Below are positions 1 to 6,151 of a DNA stretch of 6,594 bases, one piece after another (position 1 is the first letter of the stretch; every line of letters begins with the position of its first letter). The notes below the pieces were generated by a model, which saw only the letters and a program-made list of their open reading frames with translations, was not told the origin of the DNA and searched no databases. The stretch comes from Alphaproteobacteria bacterium (GTDB taxonomy: Bacteria; Pseudomonadota; Alphaproteobacteria; Micropepsales; Micropepsaceae), in contig JAICVV010000118.1 of assembly GCA_025935155.1 (NCBI GenBank), positions 1 to 6,594 on the forward strand, in the 5' to 3' direction. The position numbers were made by a program, and so were the translations under genes.

Positions 1-27
1 AACGCGGAGACGAAGAATCAGTTCGCA
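1..27 (-). CDS. rsfS: possible start of ribosome silencing factor RsfS (partial)
   Basis: A minus-strand ATG at 27 opens a frame reading MRTDSSSPR to the window edge, preceded by an AAGGAG-like motif about 14 bases upstream. The gene just downstream of nadD in many alphaproteobacteria is rsfS, whose product binds ribosomal protein L14 and blocks subunit joining in stationary phase. Only nine codons are visible and they lie in the variable N-terminus, so the identification rests on gene order. About 36 bases separate it from the nadD stop, which fits co-transcription. Confidence 0.35.
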
Positions 28-63
28 TAAATCGGCCGCCACGCTCCTTCTGTTGCCCGGAGT

Positions 64-729
64 CTAGCACGCCGGCAGGACGCGCACCAATCCTTCGCCG
101 CGGAGATTTTGCGCCCGGATGGCGCTGGCGCTTTGCGGGCACCTACGGCGGCCGTCGAGAATGGCGATGGCGGGTGGCTTGGCGAACGGCAGTTTTCGCA
201 AATCCGTCACGCGCGCATGGGGAAACCGTTGCATGGCTTTGGAATGCAGCGGCGCGATGGATGTGCCGGGGCGCATCACAATGGCAATGGGGACGGAACG
301 CACGATATCCGGCCAACGCCGCCATCGCGGGAAGCTTTCCAGATTGTCGCTGCCCATCAGCCAGACGAAATGCACCTGCGGAAAACGCCGCTTCAGCGCG
401 CGAAGCGTGTCGATGGTGTAGCGCGTGCCGATGGTGCGTTCGAGATCGATCACCACGATGCGCGGATTGTGCTCGAACTTCTCGGCGGCGTAGGCGAGGC
501 GCTGCTGCAACGGCGCCATGCCGCAAACGGGCTTCAGCGGGTTTTGCGGCGCCACCAGCCACCACACGTAATCGAGCCCCAGCTGCTTCAGCGCCATCTC
601 GCTGACATGCAGATGGCCTTCGTGCGCCGGATTGAACGAGCCGCCGAGCAGGCCGATCTTCAGCCTGTCCGCCACCGGCCCCGGCGGCTTCAGCCAGTGA
701 CATTCCGGGCGCGGCAGCGTTTTGCTCAT
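64..729 (-). CDS. nadD: nicotinate-nucleotide adenylyltransferase (NadD)
   Basis: The product is 221 residues, a normal length for bacterial NadD, the cytoplasmic enzyme that transfers AMP from ATP to nicotinate mononucleotide to give deamido-NAD. The nucleotidyltransferase signature GGSFNPAHEGH is at residues 29-39. It is followed by PQNPLK (61-66), GTRYTIDTL (101-109), MGSDNLESFPRW (125-136) and the C-terminal SASAIR motif (200-205, the family's S-x-x-x-IR triphosphate-binding site). ATG 729 is chosen because it gives about 23 residues before the beta strand KIGLLGG. There is no clear Shine-Dalgarno sequence, and a GTG 18 codons further in is an alternative. The frame stays open upstream to 1044, but that part runs through intergenic repeats and does not look like protein. 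The gene would normally follow proA; here it follows accessory DNA, so its own promoter is unclear. Confidence 0.95.
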   Translation of the reverse strand: MSKTLPRPECHWLKPPGPVADRLKIGLLGGSFNPAHEGHLHVSEMALKQLGLDYVWWLVAPQNPLKPVCGMAPLQQRLAYAAEKFEHNPRIVVIDLERTIGTRYTIDTLRALKRRFPQVHFVWLMGSDNLESFPRWRRWPDIVRSVPIAIVMRPGTSIAPLHSKAMQRFPHARVTDLRKLPFAKPPAIAILDGRRRCPQSASAIRAQNLRGEGLVRVLPAC

Positions 730-871
730 GCACGACTTTAACGCGGAGCGCGGGACGGACGCGACTGAGGGCAGGGGGCGCCAGGAATTCGATGCCGCCG
801 CTGATCTGACAAACGCTTCCCATGCGTAAGCTGCTGATCCGAAACGAAAAAGCCTCTGAGGTTGTTTTCGG

Positions 872-1100
872 ATTTTCGAGAGGGGGTGGGGGTATCTTCT
901 CCAGCGAAGCGCGCGTGAGCGTGTTCGCCAAAGAAAGTTCCCATTCGAACCTCCGGAAATTGGGTGGGGGTAGCCCCGCCCCCTCGTCGCCTGAGGCGAC
1001 ACTCCCCGTTTCGCGGAGAGAGAGAACCACAAGACCACGCCCATTGGGTTCCTCCCCCGTGAAACGGGGGAGGGGGACCGCCGAAGGCGGTGGAGGGGGC
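872..1100. repeat. GC-rich palindromic intergenic repeat cluster (REP-like)
   Basis: No convincing gene lies between nadD and the antitoxin (730-1417). This part holds clustered short palindromes: GTCGCC-TGA-GGCGAC at 986-1000; CCTCCCCCGT with its exact complement around a GAA loop at 1051-1073; and ACCGCC-GAA-GGCGGT at 1077-1091. The stretch 1048-1079 recurs almost identically on the opposite strand at 5265-5296. A second block, 904-929 (containing GAGCGTGTTCGC), recurs inverted at about 5231-5256. Two shared blocks in both gaps indicate an interspersed repeat family rather than a one-off terminator. The repeats could act as transcription stops or RNA stabilisers; that is inference. Confidence 0.75.
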
Positions 1101-1385
1101 GGAGTGTCCTGACGTGTTTGTTTGCAAAAAATAACGAGGGAGCGGTCGCCTCCTAGTCCGCCGTTCCGCACATCGTGCTTGCGATTCGCAACACCTACCT
1201 TCGTCATGCGCGCGAGTGTAAGGCCGTTTTGCCGGTGGGGAACGGATTTATTTTCGCCGTTGATGCGACACCCTTCTTCGCCGCGCGGTGCGGAATGACG
1301 GAAAAGTGCGGAGCTGCGCTTCCCGTGCCGCGCTCAATAGTGCCAGCGAATGAACAACAGTGCTCGTCATGCGCCACGTGTCAGC
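1101..1385. other. intergenic stretch with no recognised gene
   Basis: Frames are open on both strands here, but I see no recognisable protein family, no good ribosome-binding site and no RNA gene. It lies downstream of the antitoxin gene and upstream of the nadD start, so any nadD promoter separate from the toxin-antitoxin operon should be in 730-1385. Confidence 0.4.
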
Positions 1386-1419
1386 GATTCCGGCGACAGG
1401 ATACGTGCTCCCCAGAATC
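1386..1419 (-). terminator. hairpin overlapping the antitoxin stop codon, possible terminator
   Basis: GATTCCGG (1386-1393) pairs with CCAGAATC (1412-1419) with one mismatch, which becomes a G-U pair in the minus-strand RNA. An inner GGA/TCC pair is also present. The structure overlaps the last codon of the antitoxin gene. No run of T follows on the minus strand, so intrinsic termination is uncertain and it may be another interspersed palindrome. Confidence 0.35.
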
Positions 1420-1720
1420 ATGCCGCGTCCTTGAGCGCGATCGACAGCTGTTTGCCCAGAACGGCGGCGGCGCGGCCCATCGTCTGCAAGGTTACCGAGG
1501 TGTTCTCCGCGTCGAGCAGGCGGTCCACCGCCGCGCGGCTGGTGCGCATGCGCCGCGCCATTGCTGCCTTGCTCATGCGCTGCTGCTTCATCAGCGCCAG
1601 CACGCGGCGGGCCAGCACCCGCTTGGTCGCCGCCATCGTGACCTCTTCGAAAATGCCTTCCTCCTTGAGAAACGATTCGAAGCTCCCGCCGCGATGCGGA
1701 TTCGTTTTCGCCTTGCTCAT
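1418..1720 (-). CDS. helix-turn-helix antitoxin (XRE/HigA-like) of a type II toxin-antitoxin pair
   Basis: This 100-residue protein is the likely antitoxin and autorepressor for the toxin gene just upstream. After a conserved N-terminal region (KTNPHRGG at 5-12, SFLKEEGIFEEV at 16-27), a helix-turn-helix lies at about residues 47-72 (MSKAAMARRMRTSRAAVDRL), followed by SVTLQTMGRAA. This is the pattern of antitoxins often annotated as XRE- or Fis-type regulators next to Gp49-family toxins. The start ATG overlaps the toxin stop as ATGA (1717-1720) and has a perfect AGGAGG 7 bases upstream, so the two are translationally coupled. In this family the toxin comes first, as here. The first 42 codons recur in diverged form at 2350-2476. 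It probably binds the inverted repeats at 2068-2089, which I infer from position only. Confidence 0.85.
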   Translation of the reverse strand: MSKAKTNPHRGGSFESFLKEEGIFEEVTMAATKRVLARRVLALMKQQRMSKAAMARRMRTSRAAVDRLLDAENTSVTLQTMGRAAAVLGKQLSIALKDAA

Positions 1721-2064
1721 ACTTGCCTCCTGTAGAGTTGCAGGCGTTTGCGCGCCAGTTCCAGATCGCCTTTCGGCGTGGTTTGCGATTTCTTGATGAA
1801 GCCGTGCAGCAGGACCATGTCGTTCCCTTCGATGCCGAACAGCACGCGCGCGATGCGGTCCTTAAGCCTGCTCCTGACCTCATAAAGTCCTTGGCCGAGC
1901 GGCCGGCACAACGGCATTCCGATGGGCCATTCGAACTCGATCTCCCGAATGTTTTCTCCGATTCGAATCCGGTCTGCCTTGCTAAGACTCTTCAGCCAAT
2001 CACGAACCGGTTCCGCGCCGTTCTCGCCGGCGAAGAACAGCACCTCGATTCTCTTTGCGGCCAT
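1717..2064 (-). CDS. RelE/HigB-family toxin (phage Gp49-like)
   Basis: The product is 115 residues from ATG 2064. It matches the RelE/ParE-superfamily Gp49-like toxins, which usually act as ribosome-dependent mRNA endonucleases. Visible family features are the N-terminal strand RIEVLFF (5-11), the helical segment PVRDWLKSL (19-27), GLYEVRSRL (59-67), RVLFGIEG (73-80) and the signature VLLHGFIKKSQTTP (84-97), then an ELARKR helix (102-107). The frame can begin at GTG 2091, nine codons earlier, but that would place coding over the operator-like repeats, and the family starts close to the RIEVLFF strand. Neither start has a good Shine-Dalgarno sequence. The gene overlaps its antitoxin by 4 bases. 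It appears intact, with no missing family segment. Confidence 0.85.
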   Translation of the reverse strand: MAAKRIEVLFFAGENGAEPVRDWLKSLSKADRIRIGENIREIEFEWPIGMPLCRPLGQGLYEVRSRLKDRIARVLFGIEGNDMVLLHGFIKKSQTTPKGDLELARKRLQLYRRQV

Positions 2065-2067
2065 GCA

Positions 2068-2089
2068 GGTATGTATCAAAATAGATACC
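2068..2089 (-). promoter_or_regulatory. operator/promoter of the RelE-type toxin-antitoxin operon
   Basis: Two overlapping inverted repeats lie just before the toxin ATG: GGTAT (2068-2072) with ATACC (2085-2089), and GTATC (2073-2077) with GATAC (2084-2088). This AT-rich patch stands out in GC-rich DNA and is where a toxin-antitoxin autorepressor normally binds. On the minus strand, TTGCGG and TACATA are 17 bases apart and could be -35 and -10 boxes. The predicted start of transcription would then fall at or next to the toxin ATG, giving a leaderless or nearly leaderless message. The palindromes are seen directly; their role is inferred. Confidence 0.5.
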
Positions 2090-2350
2090 ACACCGCAAGT
2101 GCGTTGCCGGTTTGTCTGCGGCTTCTAAGCGACCAGGTGGGAGTGGGAGCGCGAGCGGTCTGGCGTTTGCGGTTGCGGGTCACGAACCTGGCGAGCGCGC
2201 GCAGCACATCTTGCACGCCTTCGCCGCTGACGCCGGACATTGTCAGCACCTCGCCGCCGCTCGCTTTCGCAAGCGCCGCACGCTTGCGCGACAGCGCCGC
2301 TTTGTCGATCGCGTCGGTCTTGTTCAGCGCCAGAACTTCCGGCTTTTCGG
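2076..2350 (-). pseudogene. duplicated 3' fragment of obgE
   Basis: The minus strand of about 2127-2350 reads as the last quarter of ObgE, matching residues 270-343 of the full gene at 4101-5135. It begins AEKPEVLALNKTDAIDKAAL, where the full gene has [20 protein letters not shown], and runs to PTPTWSL, including the NKxD and SGVSG guanine-binding motifs. By hand count about 37 of 223 aligned bases differ, roughly 83% identity. Many changes are silent or conservative and there is no internal stop. Homology ends where the true gene stops. The fragment lacks that stop, so its frame runs on to a TGA at 2076-2078 inside the neighbouring operator. It has no start codon or GTPase P-loop, so it cannot be a functional Obg. 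It is oriented as a direct repeat of the obgE 3' end. Confidence 0.9.
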
Positions 2351-2476
2351 CGCCAGCACGCGATGCGCCAGCACCCGCTTGGTCGCTGCCATGGTGACAT
2401 CTTGGAGAGTGCCCTCGTCCTCGAGAAACGAATTCGAATTTCCGCCGCGATGCGGATTCGTTTTCCCTTTCCTCAT
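2324..2476 (-). pseudogene. truncated antitoxin fragment fused to out-of-frame obgE sequence
   Basis: From ATG 2476 the minus strand encodes MRKGKTNPHRGG and continues to VTMAATKRVLAHRVLA. About 30 of 42 residues match the N-terminus of the antitoxin at 1418-1720. At about 2350, within the shared bases CGTGCTGGCGC, the sequence switches to obgE in another frame, adding eight unrelated residues before a TGA at 2324-2326. The resulting 50-residue frame lacks the helix-turn-helix, so it cannot repress as the parent would. It starts 13 bases after the higA stop and could still be translated as a third gene of that operon, though its ribosome-binding site is weak compared with the AGGAGG of the intact copy. 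Most likely it is recombination debris. Confidence 0.8.
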
Positions 2477-2489
2477 CGGCGGTGCCTGA

Positions 2490-2804
2490 TTATGCGGCTT
2501 GGACTTCTTTGCGGATTTCCGCTCCGTGTTTCTTCTCCGCCACCGCAAGATCGTAGCTCGATTGCAGCCGCAGCCACAGCTCGGGACCGGTTTTGAAAAA
2601 CCGGCCAAGACGCAAGGCGGTTTCCGCGGTAATGCTGCGACGGCCCTTCACGATTTCGGAAATCCGGTTGGCCGGAACCCGAAGGCGCAACGACAGCGCC
2701 AGCGCCGAGAGCCCACGAGCCTCCATCTCGCCGGCCAGCAAACGGCCAGGATGGACTGGGCGGAGCGGCCCCACTCTCTCAATAGTAGTCGACGATTTCG
2801 ACAT
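2490..2804 (-). CDS. higA: HigA-family antitoxin
   Basis: The product is 104 residues, the usual length for HigA, the antitoxin that binds HigB toxin and represses its own operon. The hallmark PVHPGRLLAGEM is at residues 16-27. The helix-turn-helix spans about 33-60, ending with the family motif RVPANRISEIVKGRRSIT (42-59). TALRLGRFFKTGPELWLRLQ (62-81) and a C-terminal YDLAVAEKK (84-92) follow. ATG 2804 is chosen over an upstream TTG (2825) because AGGGAG lies about 10 bases before it and it matches the family start. It overlaps the end of the damaged higB by 26 bases, the usual higBA arrangement. The antitoxin frame is intact although its toxin is broken, so it may persist as a free regulator or a leftover immunity gene. 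Confidence 0.9.
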   Translation of the reverse strand: MSKSSTTIERVGPLRPVHPGRLLAGEMEARGLSALALSLRLRVPANRISEIVKGRRSITAETALRLGRFFKTGPELWLRLQSSYDLAVAEKKHGAEIRKEVQAA

Positions 2805-3030
2805 CGTGCGCGTCTCCCTTTGCAAACCTGACGCAAATTCGCCATGGACCGTTTATTGTCATGGCCCATTGGCCTTTCCGCTCGCGCTTCAGAGGATGCA
2901 GCCGAGACGCTCCAGCGGGCTGAACTCGCCCGGCGAGCGCGCCTGATCCAAAGGTTGCAGCAGCTCATCGGCACGGCTGCGGTCAAGGTCCGAGAACTCG
3001 CGTTGCGCTGTTTCCCCATGAGCGGATCAT
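2779..3030 (-). pseudogene. higB: HigB toxin gene with two frameshifts
   Basis: No uninterrupted frame covers this gene, but its pieces are clear. From ATG 3030 the frame reads MIRSWGNSATR and then reaches two stop codons. One base over, the reading is EFSDLDRSRADELLQ through PLDQARSPGEFSPLERLG. Back in the first frame, from 2901, it is LHPLKRERKGQWAMTING, then PWRICVRF and GDAHDVEIVDYY with a TGA at 2779-2781. The C-terminal part is typical of HigB (RLHPLKGDRKGxW, NxxWRxxFRF, DVxxxDYH in the family). The order fits one extra base near the start and one missing base near CTCGGCTGC (about 2904). Together these restore the final frame, and the total of 83 codons is only slightly short of the family's usual 90 or so. 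Either the toxin has been inactivated, or these are sequencing indels; the GGGG run near the start is a candidate site. Confidence 0.8.
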
Positions 3031-3043
3031 GTACGCACAGCAT

Positions 3044-3060
3044 AATACGCGCGGCGTATT
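3044..3060 (-). promoter_or_regulatory. higBA operator palindrome with overlapping -10 box
   Basis: AATACGC-GCG-GCGTATT is a perfect 7-base inverted repeat with a 3-base spacer, 13 bases upstream of the higB start. On the minus strand the right end of the palindrome overlaps TATTAT, a near-consensus -10 box. HigA bound here would block transcription, as in other higBA operons. The repeat is seen directly and the function inferred. A -35 box is not obvious; CTTGCG lies slightly too close. Confidence 0.6.
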
Positions 3061-3135
3061 TCGCAAGCCGCATATAGGACAGCAGACCCGTCATACCATT
3101 CACGTTCCGCTTCCGCCTTGCGGGGGGAAGTTGTC

Positions 3136-3178
3136 GCGGTCGCTTCAGCAATGGATGCACTGAAGGGGGCGCGACCGC
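3136..3178. repeat. long bulged hairpin in the gap between higB and the secreted-protein gene
   Basis: GCGGTCGC (3136-3143) pairs perfectly with GCGACCGC (3171-3178), and inside it TTCAG (3144-3148) pairs with CTGAA (3160-3164), leaving a GGGGGC bulge on one side. It lies in the divergent gap (3061-3338) between higB and the plus-strand gene. I saw no gene in the rest of that gap; promoters for both genes should be there. The role is unknown: an RNA structure, a terminator or a protein-binding site are all possible. Confidence 0.45.
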
Positions 3179-3338
3179 CTTCGTCGCTCATGCCATGATG
3201 GGCAGGACAGGCTCACAGTATGTTGAGTTCACAACCGCGTTTGTTGGCGCGCCCGGCGATTGCGCAAAACCGATTCCTCGCACTCGAATGAGAACCACTG
3301 GGAGCTGTTTCTCAGCGTCAACATAGTCGGGGATCGAA

Positions 3339-4022
3339 ATGCCGATAAAGTTTCTCTTTGCCGTGGCCGCGTTGCTTGCAGGCACGGCATCCTTGACCGC
3401 CGCTCCGAAGGTGGTGGTCAGGCCTAACGGGGTGATCGTCACGCCGGATCGTCTCATGATCGCGCCCAACCGGCCGGTGCCGGTCTATTCACAAGCGCCT
3501 ACGGCGGAGCGCGGCCTGAAAAAGATATTCAACAACCTCAGCAAGTATCCCGACGGGGTGTACTGGTGCTGCACCAGTTCGATCGTCAGCGGCCCCAACT
3601 CGGAGTTCGGCTCACAGGTATGGATCGGTGCCGCCTTTACGCCGGCCGCAAGCGTTGCGGTTTCGAAGATCGTGTTGGGCCTCAACCACGACAGCGGAAC
3701 CAACGCGATGGTCGTCGCCGTGAACAGCGACAGCGGCGGCCTACCAGGCGAAGAGCTGGGCTCGGCAAACGTCAGTGGCCTGCCGGATTTTCCCAGCTGC
3801 TGCGCAGTGGCTCAAGCCGCATTCAACGGCATCTCGCTTGAGGGCGGTAAGCAATACTGGGTCGTTGTCAGGACCGACAAAAAAACCGCCGATACCTTCG
3901 GCGGCTGGGCGTTCAACGATACCGAGCAGGTGGTTCCTCCAACCTTGGCCTTCAACGACGGCACGGGGTGGCAGCCGCTGCAATCCCTGGCGGGGGTTGG
4001 TTTCGAGGTTCTCGGAAAATAG
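3339..4022 (+). CDS. secreted protein of unknown function, predicted beta-sandwich
   Basis: The product is 227 residues. ATG 3339 has GGGGA about 8 bases upstream. Residues 1-22 (MPIKFLFAVAALLAGTASLT then AA) form a signal peptide with a likely cut after Ala-Ala, so it should be exported to the periplasm or outside. There is no lipobox cysteine and no C-terminal anchor. The mature part holds FNNLSKYPDGVYWCCTSSIV (64-83), GSQVWIGAAFTPAASVAVSK (91-110), NSDSGGLPGEEL (129-140), a second Cys pair (154-155), GGKQYWVVVRTD (169-180) and TFGGWAFND (186-194). The alternating hydrophobic strands and the motif order recall bacterial extracellular beta-sandwich proteins with short conserved blocks of unknown role, some annotated near 'choice-of-anchor' domains. 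That link comes from memory and is not tested. The four cysteines may form disulfides. It is convergent with obgE and on the opposite strand to its neighbours, so it is not part of their operon. Confidence 0.85.
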   Translation: MPIKFLFAVAALLAGTASLTAAPKVVVRPNGVIVTPDRLMIAPNRPVPVYSQAPTAERGLKKIFNNLSKYPDGVYWCCTSSIVSGPNSEFGSQVWIGAAFTPAASVAVSKIVLGLNHDSGTNAMVVAVNSDSGGLPGEELGSANVSGLPDFPSCCAVAQAAFNGISLEGGKQYWVVVRTDKKTADTFGGWAFNDTEQVVPPTLAFNDGTGWQPLQSLAGVGFEVLGK

Positions 4023-4040
4023 TTCGGCGCAAAGTGCGAG

Positions 4041-4072
4041 GGGGCGCGGAGGCATGCCTGGCTCCCGCGCCC
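4041..4072. terminator. hairpin between convergent genes, probable bidirectional terminator
   Basis: GGGCGCGGAG (4042-4051) pairs with CTCCCGCGCCC (4062-4072) with a one-base bulge, and the loop side contains the palindrome GGCATGCC. It lies in the 78-base gap between the ends of the secreted-protein gene and obgE, where a shared terminator is expected. There is no T-run on either side, so it is not a textbook intrinsic terminator. Confidence 0.55.
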
Positions 4073-4100
4073 ACCCGCACGGCGGAACCGGCGCGCGACG

Positions 4101-5571
<1,471 letters not shown>

Positions 5572-5572
5572 G

Positions 5573-5893
5573 TTACGCTTCCGATCCCGTGGTAATTCCC
5601 GTGATCTTCACCTTCGTGAAGTGCTGGCGGGAGCCGCGCTTCCTGTGTGTGTTCTTGCGCCGCTTCTTCTTGAAGGCGATGACCTTCGGCCCGCGGCCAT
5701 GCTCGACGATTTCGGCCTCGACACTGGCGCCGGAAATGAGCGGGGTGCCAGATTTCGGCTTGTCGCCCCCCAGCATGAGCACATCCGAGAGCGCGACCTT
5801 CGCGCCCACTTCGCCTTCGAGTTTGGCGACCGAGATCACGTCGTTTTCGGCAACCCGATACTGTTTTCCGCCGCTGCGGACGACCGCAAACAT
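5573..5893 (-). CDS. rplU: 50S ribosomal protein L21
   Basis: The product is 106 residues, the usual size for L21, which binds 23S rRNA. It starts [20 protein letters not shown] and carries the basic signature [20 protein letters not shown] (72-91) followed by VKITGI. ATG 5893 is the family start, with AGGGAC about 9 bases upstream. The frame is open well beyond 5893, but that upstream part is not L21-like and overlaps the promoter. It is the first gene of the rplU-rpmA operon. Confidence 0.98.
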   Translation of the reverse strand: MFAVVRSGGKQYRVAENDVISVAKLEGEVGAKVALSDVLMLGGDKPKSGTPLISGASVEAEIVEHGRGPKVIAFKKKRRKNTHRKRGSRQHFTKVKITGITTGSEA

Positions 5894-5954
5894 GGGGTAA
5901 GTCCCTGAAAATGTTAAGAGTCCGCCGAAGCGCCTGCTCCGCGGGAAGCGGCGC

Positions 5955-5982
5955 AATATACGGATGGAAGCCGCACGGTCAA
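5955..5982 (-). promoter_or_regulatory. sigma-70-type promoter of rplU-rpmA
   Basis: On the minus strand TTGACC (5982-5977) and TATATT (5960-5955) are separated by 16 bases, close to the housekeeping consensus. Transcription would start near 5948, leaving a leader of roughly 55 bases before the rplU ATG. It is the best promoter match I saw in the window, as expected for ribosomal protein genes. The rest of the 5894-6151 gap shows no gene. Confidence 0.7.
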
Positions 5983-6023
5983 GCCAGCCGCTGTCATTCC
6001 AAGACTGGAGCGTCCGTCCGATT

Positions 6024-6046
6024 CCCCACAACACCAGATGTTGGGG
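6024..6046. repeat. hairpin in the divergent gap upstream of rplU
   Basis: CCCCACAACA (6024-6033) can pair with TGTTGGGG (6039-6046), with two unpaired bases on the left arm. It sits between the rplU promoter and the divergent membrane-protein gene. Its role is unknown; the neighbourhood was checked for a tRNA cloverleaf and none was convincing. Confidence 0.3.
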
Positions 6047-6151
6047 GCGACGGCACACACACGCATTTGAAGTCAAGGATTCTGCATCTTGAGATGACAT
6101 TCCGCTCGCCCTCGCGCGATTGTATGCCCGTGTGCGGAGGGGAACGGAGCG

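Noticed and set aside
64..1044. N-terminal extension of the nadD frame to 326 residues
   Set aside because: The added part translates palindromic intergenic repeats (Arg/Pro/Ser-rich, low complexity), and the NadD fold begins just after ATG 729.
872..1100. CRISPR array or insertion-sequence ends
   Set aside because: The repeats are unequal palindromes without regular spacers, and there is no transposase frame or target-site duplication.
2648..3160. A 170-residue minus-strand open frame over the higB region
   Set aside because: It reads the wrong frame across higB and higA. The HigB motifs (LHPLK, GQW, WRIC, DVEIVDYY) are in a different frame.
5985..6070. Possible tRNA gene, suggested by CGTCCGATTCCCC followed by ACACCA
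   Set aside because: No acceptor stem, D-arm or anticodon arm could be paired around it on either strand.
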